Origin: Tilletia caries
Lineage: Eukaryota > Basidiomycota > Exobasidiomycetes > Tilletiales > Tilletiaceae
Direction: 5' to 3'
Length of the DNA stretch: 64,000 nt
Assembly (NCBI GenBank): GCA_032718865.1
Contig: JALUTQ010000037.1
Coordinates: forward strand, 1,178,001-1,242,000
This document shows, one piece after another, positions 1 to 12,000 of the stretch. A model generated the notes under the pieces. That model was not told where the DNA came from. It ran no database searches and was given only the letters and a program-made list of their open reading frames with translations. The position numbers and the translations under genes are program-made. How positions within the stretch are numbered: position 1 is the stretch's first letter; every line of letters begins with the position of its first letter.

Positions 1-427
1 GGGAGGACAGCTGCAGCGGAAGAGCAGGAGTTCGAGCTCGACGAGGGGAGGAAGAGGAGGAGGTAGGGGAGGAAGAGGAGGAGGAAGGGGAGGCTCAGGC
101 GCAGGTCGACTCCCACAACGCAAACAGGCTGCCCGGGGCTTGAGCACGATGCTGGCGTCGTCGTCGAAGAAGGCCAGGGCGGTGTCGTAGCGGTACTCTG
201 TACTTAGCGTGATGTGGGACCGAAATGATGGAATTTGGAATTTGGATGGGTCCAATGTTTCAGATTTTTGTGTGACTGGGAGCGATCCGGAAAGATGCCG
301 GCTGGAATCGGGAGGGAAGAAGTTGAGCTGACAGCTGACTTGAAGTTCAAGCTGTACAGTATAAGAACGACGGGGAGGACGATGAGCATCTCCGTAGTCA
401 CTCCACCACTGGTACCCTGAAGAGACC
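1..427. other. Left edge, no supported gene
   Basis: The first 120 bases are a GA-rich low-complexity stretch. On the minus strand, roughly 110-200, a frame reading ...TALAFFDDDASIVLKP... has coding-like composition and could be part of an exon of a gene running off the left edge, but no start, splice pair or family motif is visible. The last 150 bases are probably the promoter and 5' leader of the kynurenine monooxygenase gene. Confidence 0.3.
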
Positions 428-2248
428 ATGGAACACGTCGCGATCGTAGGCGCCGGCCCCGTCGGAAGTCTGGCCGCCCTCGCCCTCGCCGACCGCGGCT
501 GCCACGTCGACCTCTACGAGCGACAGCCCCAGCCCCAACCCTCCTCAAGCAGCACAAGCACTACCACGCGAGCAGGCAACACGCGCAGCATCAACCTCGC
601 CATCTCCACCCGCGCCTTGACCGCGCTGTCCACTCTCACCCCGCCGCCGTCGCTCGAAGATGGAGAGGCGCGCACACTGGCTGACGTCGTCCTGTCCAAC
701 GGCATCCCCATGCGCGCCAGGATGATCCACCACATGCCCTCCTCCTCTTCAGAAGCGGTCAGCCTTGACTCGCAGGACTACGGCATCGACCCGGTCTCCC
801 ATCGCATCTACTCCGTCGATCGCGCACGGCTGTCGACCCTCTTGCTCTCCCGCGCTGAGCGGCATCCCCGGATTAACGTCCGGTGGGGCTGTGCTCTTCG
901 CTCTTTACGTTTTCTCGACGACGACCACGAGGAGGGGGAGGGTGTCGAGTTGGAGTTCGAGCATTCTACCTACAAGCAAGGCGGAGGAGCGGATGCCGAG
1001 ATCACGAAGGAGACACTCAAGACAACCGCAGACATGGTCATCGGCTGCGACGGCATGCACTCCGTCGTCCGTTCCTGCCTGAACACCTACCAACCCCTCG
1101 ACGTCGAACAAACGTACATCGACAGCGCCTACCTCGAGCTCCACATCCCCGCCCCCGCTTCTTCGGAACAAGGAGGGGGGTGGCCACTCAGCCCACACCA
1201 TCTACACATCTGGCCCCGGAACAGCTTCATGCTGATCGCGCTCCCCAACGCAGATCGCAGTTTCACATGTACGCTCTTTGCGCCCTACTCGCTTTTCGGG
1301 GCCACACCCCCCGCGGGTACTCCCATCAAGGAAGCGGCGGCGGAGGAGGAGGGGTTGGAGGGAGCACTAAGCACACCCACCCGTGCCCTCGCACTCTTCA
1401 AGACCCACTTCCCCGACGCGCTCGCCCTCCTAGGCGAAGCCCACCTTTCCCAAGCCATCGAGGCGCGCTCGGCCCGGCCCGGTCGATTGGGCTCGGTCTC
1501 TCTTTCTAACGGGGTGTATCATGAGCGCAAGGGTGGCAGGGCGGTGCTGCTGGGGGACGCGGCCCATGCCATGCTTCCCTTTTATGGACAGGGCTTGAAT
1601 TGCGGCCTGGAGGACGTTAGGGTGTTGGTTCAGGTTCTTGAAGCTCACTCTGCCCTACCGATCCTCTGCCCTTCCTCTGGGGTGAGCGGGAAGAAGGAGG
1701 AGAGGGTCCGACGGGCACTGGAGGAATACTCGAAGACGCGCCACCCGGCGCTGTGTGCTATCTTGCAACTGGCACAGCGGAATTATGAGGAGATGAGCCA
1801 TGGGGTCGTCTCGAGGACGTATTTGGTCCGGAGATGGGTCGATGGAGTGTTGATGCGCTTCTTGGCTCCCCGGGCCCGGCCTGCGCTCTCGGTTGCTGTT
1901 CTTGAGAAGGAGGAGGAGAAGAAGGGGAAGGGGAAGTCACGACAGCATACCTCCATCCTCGACTTCGCGCTCTCCCTCCTCCGCTCCTCCTCCTCATCCC
2001 CTCTATCCACCCTCCTCCCCTCACCGCCATCCCCCAAAATCACCGCGACCGCCGCCTCCGAACGCTCCCTCGGCGCCTGGAAAAGTCTCTACTCCATGGT
2101 CACTTTCACCAACATGCCCTACGACGCCGTGATACGCCAGGCGAGGCGCCAGGATCGGATCGTCAGTGCTGGCGCTGGGGCTTTGGTTTTCGGTATTGCT
2201 GGGCTTGGGGTGGGCGTGGGGATGCGGGTTTGGGGGGCGTGGCGGTGA
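428..2248 (+). CDS. BNA4: Kynurenine 3-monooxygenase
   Basis: FAD-dependent aromatic hydroxylase that converts L-kynurenine to 3-hydroxykynurenine in the tryptophan-to-NAD pathway, normally on the outer mitochondrial membrane. One uninterrupted frame of 606 codons starts at the first ATG (GACCATGG context). Seen in the protein: the N-terminal dinucleotide-binding motif GAGPVGS near residue 8; the family signature RSINLAIS near residue 58; the DG motif GCDGMHS near residue 205; a WPRNSFMLIALPN strand near 263; and the second FAD motif GDAAHAMLPFYGQGLNCGLED near 374. A glycine-rich hydrophobic segment close to the C terminus fits a membrane anchor. It is longer than the usual 450-500 aa because of Ser/Thr-, Glu- and Lys-rich inserts, for example after residue 30 and around 500. 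The gene is unusual here in having no intron. Confidence 0.95.
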   Translation: MEHVAIVGAGPVGSLAALALADRGCHVDLYERQPQPQPSSSSTSTTTRAGNTRSINLAISTRALTALSTLTPPPSLEDGEARTLADVVLSNGIPMRARMIHHMPSSSSEAVSLDSQDYGIDPVSHRIYSVDRARLSTLLLSRAERHPRINVRWGCALRSLRFLDDDHEEGEGVELEFEHSTYKQGGGADAEITKETLKTTADMVIGCDGMHSVVRSCLNTYQPLDVEQTYIDSAYLELHIPAPASSEQGGGWPLSPHHLHIWPRNSFMLIALPNADRSFTCTLFAPYSLFGATPPAGTPIKEAAAEEEGLEGALSTPTRALALFKTHFPDALALLGEAHLSQAIEARSARPGRLGSVSLSNGVYHERKGGRAVLLGDAAHAMLPFYGQGLNCGLEDVRVLVQVLEAHSALPILCPSSGVSGKKEERVRRALEEYSKTRHPALCAILQLAQRNYEEMSHGVVSRTYLVRRWVDGVLMRFLAPRARPALSVAVLEKEEEKKGKGKSRQHTSILDFALSLLRSSSSSPLSTLLPSPPSPKITATAASERSLGAWKSLYSMVTFTNMPYDAVIRQARRQDRIVSAGAGALVFGIAGLGVGVGMRVWGAWR

Positions 2249-2251
2249 GTT

Positions 2252-2320
2252 GAGGGAGAGGGAGAGGGAGAGGGAGAGGGAGAGGGAGAGGGAGAGGGAG
2301 AGGGTCAGGGTCAGGGTCAT
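2252..2320. repeat. GAGGGA microsatellite
   Basis: A purine-rich hexamer tract (GAGGGA and variants) begins three bases after the BNA4 stop and ends in three GGGTCA units. The rest of 2321-2744, between this tract and the convergent PEBP-like gene, shows no coding frame and is probably 3' untranslated sequence of both genes. Confidence 0.8.
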
Positions 2321-2744
2321 TGGGGTTTGATTAATTGTACACCACTACCCTGTTCAGAATCGAATTGATCAGCGTGTATGAACGAACGAAGTCTCTCTCG
2401 TTTCGTTGGAAGATGCTTGCTTCTGGAAATCTGGAGTTGCTCTCCCCTGTAACATGTTACAGCTGACATCTGGGAAGAGTGAGTCAGAGTATGAAGAGCC
2501 CGGAGAGGACGACCGAGCAGAGAGGCCAAGGGAGGAAAAGCAAGAGTCCGATTTGGGAGGTTATTTCGACGACGGCTAACTACAAGGAAGGTGATGGCAG
2601 TTGGTGGGTAGAATGAGTGGGAGCGAGGAACATCCTGCCTGAGGATGGGTGATGTGATGAGCGATGAGGGTAGACTAAGAACGTTCTCGGGGTAAGGAAG
2701 TGAGTCCTTGCTTCGAAGAGGAATATGACCAAAAGAGATCAGAA

Positions 2745-2997
2745 TCAGAGAAGGAGCGAAGCCGCACCAGCGACGACGGCACCGAGACTGATGGAGATCA
2801 GACCGATGTTGAACGAAGAGGCCGCAGCGGAGTTGCCGCCGCTGTTGCCACTGCCGCTGCTGCCAGTCGGGGCTGCAGTAGTCGAACCGGAGGTGCCGCT
2901 GAACTTGGTCTCGAGGGCGGCGGCGGTGGCGGAGATGGACTTTGGAATTTTTTTCAAAGAGAAATGAAGGGGTCAGCCAAAAAATGATGGAGGTAGG

Positions 2998-3038
<41 letters not shown>

Positions 3039-3849
3039 TCACGGCGGTGTCGGGGGTGGCGACGGTGGTCACGGTGGTGGCGTTGGTCTCGCCCTCCTGG
3101 ACGATCATGAAGCTGGCAGCGACGACGTTGCCGAGGTTGGCCTCCTTGAAGTAGCTGCAAGAAAAAAAAAGAGCAAATGAGGAAAAAGGGGGGGTTGATC
3201 AGATTCATTGTCCTCCTCCAACGGATGTTGACTTCATCATTAGGACTGTGGTGTAAACTCACTCAGACAGGTTCCAGTCGGTGACGAGGGGAGTGTTGGG
3301 CTGGCTGAGCTCGGAAGGGGCGCGGAAGTTGGAGGGCTGGGCGACGACGAGGTGCATGTACCGGTGCGGACCGGATCCAGCGGGCGGTGCGGGCCCAAAG
3401 TACCTGGTAACCAACGCCGTGGTGTTCTTCAAGACACCATCGGAGCCAATGGTGAAGTTGTTACCGAGACAGTGCCTGACAACCAGACCGTTGTAGTTCT
3501 GGGTGGGAGCTCCCGGGTCCGCGACGATGATGGAGAACAACTTGGACTTGAACTGGGAGGCCTGGCTGGAGGTGACGTTCAAGCTCCACGTAGGCTGGTC
3601 CTGGACTGCGTTCTTCTCGACCTTCTGTCCGACGGAGACGATGCCCGCCTGCGGGTAGGTGACCGTCAGCGCTGCGATGGGCTGGAAGACGTTGCTGGGG
3701 ACGGGGTTGGGAGTGAGGTTCTGGGCTTGGAAGTTTACGATGGCGGCGGCGACGGACTCGGCGGTGGAGTCTACGTCGGCGTCGAAGGCGGCGCGGGTGG
3801 ATGCGGCGAGGGAGAGCACGACGGAGGCGAGGGTGGCGAAGGAACGCAT
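2745..3849 (-). CDS. Secreted PEBP-like protein with GPI-type tail
   Basis: Three exons: 3849-3263, 3154-3043, 2939-2745, joined at GTGAGT donors and CAG or AAG acceptors, giving 297 aa. An N-terminal signal peptide (MRSFATLASVVLSLAAS) is followed by a phosphatidylethanolamine-binding-protein fold, recognised by the order ...FSIIVADPGAPTQ (ligand-site DPDAP-type motif), a conserved R-H-C-L segment and the GPHRYMHLVVAQP motif near residue 160. The C-terminal exon is Ser/Gly/Thr-rich and ends in a hydrophobic run, GAVVAGAASLLL, that looks like a GPI attachment signal. The protein is therefore probably anchored at the cell surface; lipid or small-ligand binding is inferred from the family only. 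Intron 2 carries a long CT repeat on the coding strand just after its donor. It is transcribed divergently from ALG3. Confidence 0.8.
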
Positions 3850-4075
3850 TGTGTGTGTGTGTGTGTGTTGTGTTAGTGTGGTGGTGTTAAGGAAAGTGTG
3901 TGTGTAGTAAGCTGGAGAGGGTGATGGTGATGGTGATGGTGAGTAGCGAGCTGGACAGACGGACAGGAGAGAACTGCTTGGCACTTCTCCAAGCCGCCGG
4001 AGTCGCGGAGTCCCACGCACCCAGGAACTCACCCGTTTATCCGACGGGCGAGATGAGAAGATCCCTCCACGTTTC

Positions 4076-4107
4076 GCCACTCGCCACTCGCCACTCGCCA
4101 CTCGCCA
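4076..4107. repeat. GCCACTC heptamer repeat in divergent promoter
   Basis: Four perfect head-to-tail copies of GCCACTC plus a partial fifth lie between the PEBP-like gene (ATG at 3849, minus) and ALG3 (ATG at 4167, plus). Whether a factor binds the array is unknown. Confidence 0.8.
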
Positions 4108-4166
4108 GGCCCAAGTCACGTCTGGGAAAGGAATCAATTGCAAAAGGTCTTGTTGGCTCGTGTTCG

Positions 4167-5938
4167 ATGCTGAGCATGAGTTCACCTTCAGCATGGAGCG
4201 TGCCCAGGAACGCCGTCCGGGACGTGTGCACCACCCAGCGCTTCTTCCTCCCCGTCGCAGCCCTCGTCCTCCTCGCCGACGTCGCCCTCACCGCGCTCAT
4301 CATCAAGAAAGTACCATGTCAGTCATCGAAATCCTCCCTCTCCCCCTCTCTCTCTCCCTCTCTCTAAACCTACTCAATACGTTGTTTCCCCGACACACAG
4401 ACACAGAGATCGACTTCGCCACCTACATCCAACAGGCCGACGTCCTCCTCCGCGGCGAACGCGACTACCACAAAATCACAGGCGACTCCGGGCCGTGCGT
4501 TTACCCGGCAGGCCATCTCTACCTCTACACCCTCTTCCACTACCTCGGCTCCGGCCTCCCCAACATCCCGCTATCCCAGCTCGTCTTTGGCGGGGTCTAC
4601 ATCGCGAACCTGGCAGTCGTTATTGCGCTGTATCATGTGGGGGGAGCGCCGACGGTCTTACTGCCGTTTCTTGCGAGCTCGAAGAGGCTGCATTCGATTT
4701 ATGTGCTGAGGATGTTCAATGATCCCTTGGCTATGTTCTTCTTCTACGTCTCTGTCTTGGCGCTGTGTAGGAGGAATTGGACCGCCGCTGTCGCTACATT
4801 CAGGTCAGTCCTCCCTTCCCTTGGAGACCGCCTTAGCTTTTGTTACCTTTGACGCCCCCCAATTTTTTTTTCCCCCTGCACACATACAGCTTCGCCCTCA
4901 GCATCAAGATGAACATCCTCCTCTTCCTGCCCGCCCTAGCCACCACCCTCTTCCGCGCCCTCGGCCTACCCCGCTCCCTCCCTCTCGCCCTCCTCTTCCT
5001 CGCAGTACAACTCACCCTCGCACTCCCCTTCATCACACCCTCACCCACCACCCGGGCCCACTACCTGACCCAATCCTTCGACCTCTCCCGGGTCTTCCTC
5101 TTCAAGTGGACCGTCAATTGGCGCTTCGTTCCTGAGAGTGTGTTTTTGAGTGGCGGGTTTGCGAGGGGGCTTTTGGGGGGGCATGTGGGGATGCTTGGGC
5201 TGTTTGGCCTTTTTAGGTGGACCGGGATTGGGCGGATGGGGTTGGGATGGGTGAGGTTGAATTGGAGTGGGCCTGTGGGGGCTGTTGCTCCTGCTGCTGC
5301 ACAGTACAAGTCGGCTGTCAATCGTGCCAAGCTCGAGCGGACTTTTGCCCCAACTGCAGATTGTAAGTCCCATCCCAAAGTTCAGACGTCCTCCAGCGAT
5401 CAGCTCACCTTTCTGTCCGTGCCTACAATCCCAGACATCCTCTCTTCTCTCTTCACCGCCAACCTCATCGGCATCATCTGCTCCCGCAGTTTGCACTACC
5501 AATTCTACTCCTGGTACGCCCACCAGATCCCCTTCTTACTCTGGCGCGCCCACCTACCCATCCTCCTCAAGTGAGCTATTTTTCTCCCCTTCTTCTATAC
5601 CCTTTCGCGCAGGGACGAAAGAAGCTAACCCTCCCCCCGAAATTTGATAAACTATCCCGCGTAGAATCCTGCTACCGATCACCATCGAACTCGCATGGAA
5701 CACCTTCCCCTCGACCACACTGTCCTCCCTCGTCCTCCTCGCAAGCCATCTGGTCCTACTCGCTGGTATCTGGCGCGCACATGCGGGCGATGCACTCCAG
5801 GACGAGGCGGTGCTGAGGGCCCGGGCTGGGTTTAAGCCCACCGCTGCTGCTGCTGCTGCTTTTGCTACTGGTGGCGGTGGCGGTGTTGTTGGTGGGGGGT
5901 CGAAGGCGTCGACGCGTGGGGGGAAGAAGAGGAGGTGA
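4167..5938 (+). CDS. ALG3: Dol-P-Man:Man5GlcNAc2-PP-Dol alpha-1,3-mannosyltransferase
   Basis: ER membrane glycosyltransferase that adds the first lumenal mannose to the dolichol-linked N-glycan precursor. Five exons (4167-4317, 4401-4803, 4890-5362, 5435-5570, 5665-5938) give 478 aa with continuous phase. Family landmarks: the first splice restores the conserved VPYTEIDF block; YPAGHLYLYTLFHYL follows; then a VLRMFNDP motif, a lysine-methionine segment SIKMNILLF, FLFKWTVNWRFVPE, and the C-terminal HYQFYSWYAHQIPFLLW block that is nearly invariant in ALG3. Several hydrophobic segments fit a multi-pass ER protein. The C terminus is a low-complexity Ala/Gly tail ending GGKKRR, compatible with a basic ER-retrieval-type end. 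A second in-frame ATG at 4176 is an equally possible start. Confidence 0.95.
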
Positions 5939-6139
5939 AAACGCTTGTTGATCCTCTTTTCCCTTCGCTTTCTGTTTGTACCACTTGACTGTCCGATCGG
6001 ACTTCTTTTCTTCACTCTTGCAAATGCCACAATTCTGCCCCAAGTAAAGAACAAATACAGGATGAGGACCGATATAGATTGCAAGACGAGGAAGGAAGGA
6101 AGGGAGGGAGGAGGACGGGGGTATACTGGCCCACCATCC

Positions 6140-8606
6140 CTAGATGACATCCATCTCATCCATCTCCCCATCCCCAAGCCCATACTCCTCCGAGCCAACC
6201 TCGCTATCCCAATCCTCATCCCCCCCATCCGCCCGGCCACCTCCACCCTTCTTCCTCAGCGCAGTCCGTCCGCGCAATCGTCGACGTCGACGAAGGAGAC
6301 TCCCTCCTTCCCCATCTGAGCCAGCTGATTCGTCATCCCCGTCCTCGTCATCGTCCCTGATGGCATCTTCTTCTCCCTCGTCCTCGTCTTCATCATCAGC
6401 AAGCTCCCCAACTTCCTCCGCAGCGCCCACACCCGCCCTCCCCACCCTTGCAAACTTCGAACCGAGCTTCCCCTCCTCCCTCTCCCTTTTCTCCTTCTTC
6501 TTCTTCTTCAGACTCTCCACCCTCTCCCTCTCCTTCTCCCTCTCCATATCGTCCTCCTCATCCAGATCCAACCCAAGCCGACTCCGTTTCCCCTTGCCTT
6601 TGCCTTTACCCCTCTTCCCACCCGCCGCGAGGTGGTTCATCTCCTTCGCCTGGCCCCAGGTCTTCGCTTTCACCTCGACCGCAGGGGAGGACCCAGGTTC
6701 AGCTCCCGTGGAAGAAGTGGAAGGCTGGCCCTGTTCCCGCTCGAGGTCCAGTTCCTCCATCTCGCCCAGGAGGGCACGGAGCACGGCGCGCGAACGGAGG
6801 CGGCGGGCCTGGGTGGCGTGTTGGTTTTGGACTGCTGTTAGATCACGGGTTGAGTCCTGCTCGGTGTCGGCCTTGTTATTTGCGGGCCCCTCGCCTGAGC
6901 CTGACGCTGGTCCAGGTGCGGGTGGAGAAGGGGAAGAGGCCCGGGGTTGAGGCGTAGGATCCGGTACGAATGTGGAAGGTCGTAAGAGCGGGAAGGCGTA
7001 TTCAAGCAAGTCATCCTCATCCTCATCCTCTCCTTCTTCCTCCTTCGGCCCATCATCAACCTCCATCCCATCCTCCCCCTGCCCCTGGCGCCGTTTGGTC
7101 GGCGAAGCTCTCCGTCTGCGCTCGTCCTGCTCCAGTAATCGGGAACGAACGGTGCCGTGGCGGAGGTAGGGCGCGAGTGTGATTTTCTGTTTACCCGGCG
7201 AGGAGGACGAGGTGGAAGGAGGCGGTTGGGCCGTGGACTTGTTGGCGCTCTTGCTCTTGGAGGTGAGCCACTTCTGCGCGGTGGAACTCGATGGTTTGCG
7301 CGAGGATGGACCTCCTGCGTCGCTCTTCTCCGACTCGTCGTCTGAGATCTCGATATGGGAGAGTGTCCAGCGTGGGCCGGTGGTGCGATGAGGTTTAGCA
7401 TGCACATCCCCCTCCCCGACTCCATCATCACCATCGCGCGTCGTCGTCGTCGTCGTCGTCGTCGCATCAACCATCTGCACATCCCCTTCCTCAGCTGGAC
7501 CCTTCCCTTTACCTTTACCCTTGCCCTGGGATGACGACTCCGCCTCGCTCGTAGTCCCCTTGGCAAAGATCGACGCCGCGCGGGAGGAACTCCTCCGAAA
7601 CGTCCTCGGCTGGAAGACTTCATCCCTACTACTCCCTTCCCCGTTCAGCCCCGAGGGGCCAGGGCCATGCAGACTGCCCATGCCCAACCCGGGATACTCC
7701 TTCGCCCCCGCCCCCGTGGAGGCAGACTCAGACGAAGGAGGAGCAGGCATGGGATAATCAAGCTCCCACTCCGCCAGGAAGGCCCCGCGCGCGCGAGCGG
7801 AGGCCTGTGATGCGCCTGGACGGGAGGAGAGTAAGGCCGGTGCTGTGATGGCGCGCTTGAAGGAGGACGTCGTCGGCTGTCGGAGTTGTTGTTGTTGTTG
7901 TTGCTGTGTGTTGGGGAGGTCACGGCGGCGTTTGAGGGGCCGGCCTCCCATTCCTTCTGGTGCGTCTTCATCCTCGTCTTCCTGCTCGTCGCCTGATTCG
8001 TCTTCTTCTTCTTCTTCGGGTTCGCTGGGAGGGAGGGCGAGGGATGTGCGGGTGCGTGTTTTTGTTTCGGGCGTGGGTGGTACGTATTCGCCGCGTAAGC
8101 GTTTGCGAGCCTTGGTGCGCGGTGTGAATGCCGTCTGTTTTCCCAATAGCAAATTACTACCCCCGCCGGGCTTCGCACTGCCACTGCGGGCAGCAATGAG
8201 GGCCTTCAAACGCGAAGGACTGTTCGCATAGTCGAAATGGGCGTCATCTTGTAGTCCTGCAGAAGCGGCGGCGGCGGGGTGGGGTGGGGTTGCGAAGATG
8301 CGGACGATGGTCGCTGGAGTGGGTGGTCTGGCTCTGGTGTTGCTCCTGCTGGGTGTTGCTGTTAGTGAGGGAGAGGCTGCGGAGGGTGTAGTTGCGAAGG
8401 GGTTGGTCTTCTTCCTGCCTGTGCTGTTTGGCGTTGCTGTTGTTGGTGCGGGATGGCGTGCTTTGGTGCGGGAGGGTGTTGTGAACACGGTGTCAGGTGG
8501 TGCTCTGTGCTTCCCTTTATGTGCTCGTGAGGGTGCTGTTTCTGTTTCTGTTGAGCGCTGTGAGCTGTCCACCGCTGTGCTACTTGCTGACGTCGATCCC
8601 TCTTCC

Positions 8607-8639
<33 letters not shown>

Positions 8640-8812
8640 GTTGTTGATGATGATGATGATGAGGAGGAGACCTTGCGAATGGCATGCCATGCGTCGTATG
8701 CGGACTGGATGCCTGGCTCCTTGGCCATGTCGGACTTGCTCGGGGCGCGTCCATGCTGGGCAAGAAAGGCGCGCTGGAAGTCCTTCAGCTGTTTGCGCAG
8801 GATCCCTTCCAT
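6140..8812 (-). CDS. SLD2: DNA replication initiation factor Sld2 family (DRC1/RecQL4 N-terminal type)
   Basis: A single long exon of 890 codons. The N terminus (LRKQLKDFQRAF...GRAPSKSDMAKEP...YDAWHAIRK, residues 5-50) matches the Sld2 amino-terminal domain shared with the RecQ4 N terminus. In yeast this protein is phosphorylated by S-phase CDK and then binds Dpb11 to recruit GINS and polymerase epsilon to origins. The rest is mostly disordered: polyglutamine, polyserine and acidic runs, many SP/TP dipeptides (candidate CDK sites) and Lys-rich patches. No helicase domain follows, which separates it from RecQ4. The frame is open to 8863 through a non-ATG codon, but the ATG at 8812 begins exactly at the conserved domain and was chosen. 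The divergent promoter with VPS11 contains three ACGCG units. Confidence 0.78.
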
Positions 8813-8926
8813 CCTTCCTTCTGCGCTGCTGGATATGAAGAGGGGAGTGAGTGCGAACTGCATCAGCGCTCAGCCAGCCACCGCCGAACAACACCTCCAC
8901 CAAGCAAAACGCGCTTCGATCGGAAG

Positions 8927-8941
8927 ACGCGACGCGACGCG
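8927..8941. promoter_or_regulatory. Tandem ACGCG (MCB-like) motif
   Basis: Three head-to-tail ACGCG pentamers lie 115 bp upstream of the SLD2 ATG and about 130 bp upstream of the VPS11 ATG. ACGCG is the core of the MluI cell-cycle box bound by MBF-type factors at G1/S genes in fungi. Its use here is inferred from the motif and from the replication role of SLD2. Confidence 0.45.
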
Positions 8942-9072
8942 ACGAGAAGGTTAGCCAGAAGATCGCGACACCGTGTTGCTGTACGATGATCACCCGCCGA
9001 TCATGGGATCACCATGCCCGCACTCGACCACCACTCGCAGGCCTCAGCGCAAACACACGCGCACATCACACG

Positions 9073-12000
9073 ATGGCACCGACTGCAGCAGCAGCAGCAA
9101 CAGCAGGTGGCGGCGGTAGTGGCGGCGGTGGCCCCGCTGCTGCCCCTGCCTGGCGACAGTTCACCTTCTACGACGTCAGCACAGTCCGCGACTCGGCCGA
9201 CTACGCACGCTCGCCCATCGCCTTCCGACGCAAGAGCACGAACGAGATCGCAGCCATCGCGACTTCGATCGTGCGTCCGCCGCGTCTGCACCCACAACAC
9301 GCCCTCGAAGAAGGAGCAGTCAGTAGCGGGGGTAGCAGCGGATCCTCGACGAACGCTCCCTGTGTCCTGCTCGCTGATATCAACGGCACCGTCACCCTGC
9401 TCGACCCCTTGAACGCATACGCCGAGCTCGCCTCCTTCGACGCCTTCGGGCCCTCGGGACGCATCACCCACCTCTCCACAGACGCACACGGACGCATCCT
9501 CACCCTCGGCGAGATCGACTCGGTCCGCTTCCCCCTCCTCAGGATATGGGACATCCGCACACCCCCGACCATCCTGCCGCCGCGGATCGATATTGCTGAT
9601 GCGTCCCAGAATCAGACCAGTGCTTTGGGCGGGGCGCAGGCGGCGCCGGTGCAGATTCGGTGGAGGCCGCGCTTGCTTGGCGAAGCGCGTGTTCAGCATG
9701 GCTCGCGGCCTCATCCCATTGCAGCCATGTCGCACACCCCTTCGCTCAGCTACCTGGCCATCGCGCTCGCAGACGGGACAGTGCTACTCATGCGCAACGT
9801 AGACTCCGTCCTTCTCGGCGCAGGAGCTACTTCCACCTCTTCGGGGGCGAGGGCCACTACTACCGCCGCATCTCAATCCGCCGCGTCCTCCTCCACAGTG
9901 ACACCCATCCCCGCCGTCACCCTGCCCAAGTTCAAAGTCGTCTGTTCACCCGATTCAGCTCATGCGGACAAGTCAGCCAATCCGAACATGAGCCTCAGCC
10001 TCGACCCCGTCACCGCACTCGGCTTCTCCGAGAGTGGAGTCCAGACTCTCACAGCATCCTCCGGCGACCCCGCAGGCGCTCAATTGGAAGCGCGAGCAGG
10101 GCCGGAGCCTAGGAGGAGAAATCGGAGAGGGCGCGGAGGATTGCGTCCGTTGCCAGGTCGAGCTGCGACTACTATCCTAGCATCTACGCTGGACCCGCCT
10201 CCCCGGGTCATCACCGGCCCAACGACGGTCCATCTCTTCATCACCACGCTCTCCCGCACGCTCCGATACACCGTCCTCGGCGCGGGCGCAGGCGCAAGTC
10301 CCGCCATCGTCGACGACGTAGGCTGTGCACTCGGATGCGCGGCCTTGGTCGTCCCACCCTCCATACCGCTCTTGAACGGCGGTCCTGGTGGCGCGGTGGG
10401 CAGGAACGCGGTCAATCTCTCGAGTTCGACTGTGCTTGGTGGGGCCGGGCCGGGGGGACATTCGGTTGGGGCTAAGATGGTCCTTGCCAGGGAGGAGGCG
10501 GTCTATGTCGTCGGTGCGGAGGGCAGAGAGGCTGCCTATGCCAACGAAGGTGAGTACCTTCTTCCAGAAATCAGACACGTGGTATCTGGCTGATCTCAAC
10601 CCTAATCACCCCTCGCACATGATGCGACGAACGCAGGTCCAAAGTCATTCGTCCGCCTCCACCCATCCTCGCAACAGCTCATCATCGTCTCCCCGCCCTT
10701 CGCACCCACCGCCGCCTCCCACTCAGCAACCGTACGCCAATACGTAGCCCAACGGGACCGTGCCTCCCCACTGACCTCCTCCTCCTCACCCCTCATCGGC
10801 TCGCCCCCGAGCCGGACCGACAGTCCGGCCAATTTTGGGCGGAGAGGAGGGGGGGGAGGAGGAGGCGCACCCGCGGAGATCGCTAAGGTTACGGTGTTTG
10901 ATCTGGACAATCGGTTTGTGGCGTACTCGGGCACGTTTGAAGGTGGGATTCGGGATGTGTGGATCGAACCGTATGCACCGCCTTCAGCAGCAGCAGCAGC
11001 AGCAGCCGCCGCGTCCTCCTCCTCTTCTTCTTCTGCCTTGGTGCCCTCCTCCTCCTCCTCAGGTGCAGCAGCCACCCCCGCCCCTCGAACCGGCACCGCG
11101 CCCACGGACGACGTCTCGGCCGGTCTGATGGGTCTCGGCGGCGACATTGTGATTTTAGGCGACGACGGCTCGCTGACTCGTCTGACGGAGAAACCACTCC
11201 GGGACAAACTGTCGATCCTCTTCCGGAAGTTCCTCTTCCTCCTCGCCGTCGGTCTCTCGAAGACGCATGCGGCGCGCGCGAGCGCCGCGGCGTATTCGCG
11301 CGCGTTGGCTTCGTATTCCACCTCTGCGGGTGTGGGTGGGGGGATGATGGCGCTTCCGAAGGGGGTGGATCGGATAAGCGCTGCTGTTGCGGTTGCGTTG
11401 GCGGCGGCGCAGGAGGTCGCTGCGCGGGTGGAGCCGCTGTTGGGGGATATCTATCGGAGGTATGGGGATCATTTGTATGAGAAGGGGGATTTCTATGGGT
11501 CGGTGGCGCAGTATGTCAAGACGGTGGGCTGGGTGCAGCCTAGCTATATCATCCGTAAAGTGAGTGGTTCTTTCTGGGAAACATGAATCAGGTGCGAGCG
11601 TAGATCGAGAGATAGAGGCTCATGTTTTTTTTTTTTGGGTTCGACCTAGTTCTTGGACGCACAACGGATTCAACACCTCACGACCTACCTCGAAGCTCTC
11701 CATGCCGGCGGCCTCGCGAATTCCGACCATACCACCCTCCTCCTGAACTGCTACACCAAACTCAAAGACGTCAAAAGTCTAGACCGCTTCATCAAGCACC
11801 CCCCAAACATGCACCAATTCGACGACGACGACGACACCGACGTTGACCACCAGGGTGCCGCCGCTGCCACGGCTGACGACCTCCCCTTCGACCTGGACAC
11901 TGCGATCCGGGTCTGTCGACAGGCGGGCTATTTTGGGCATGCGGCCTACCTGGCGGAACGGTACGAGCAGCATGATGAGTATTTGAGGATCCAGATCGAA

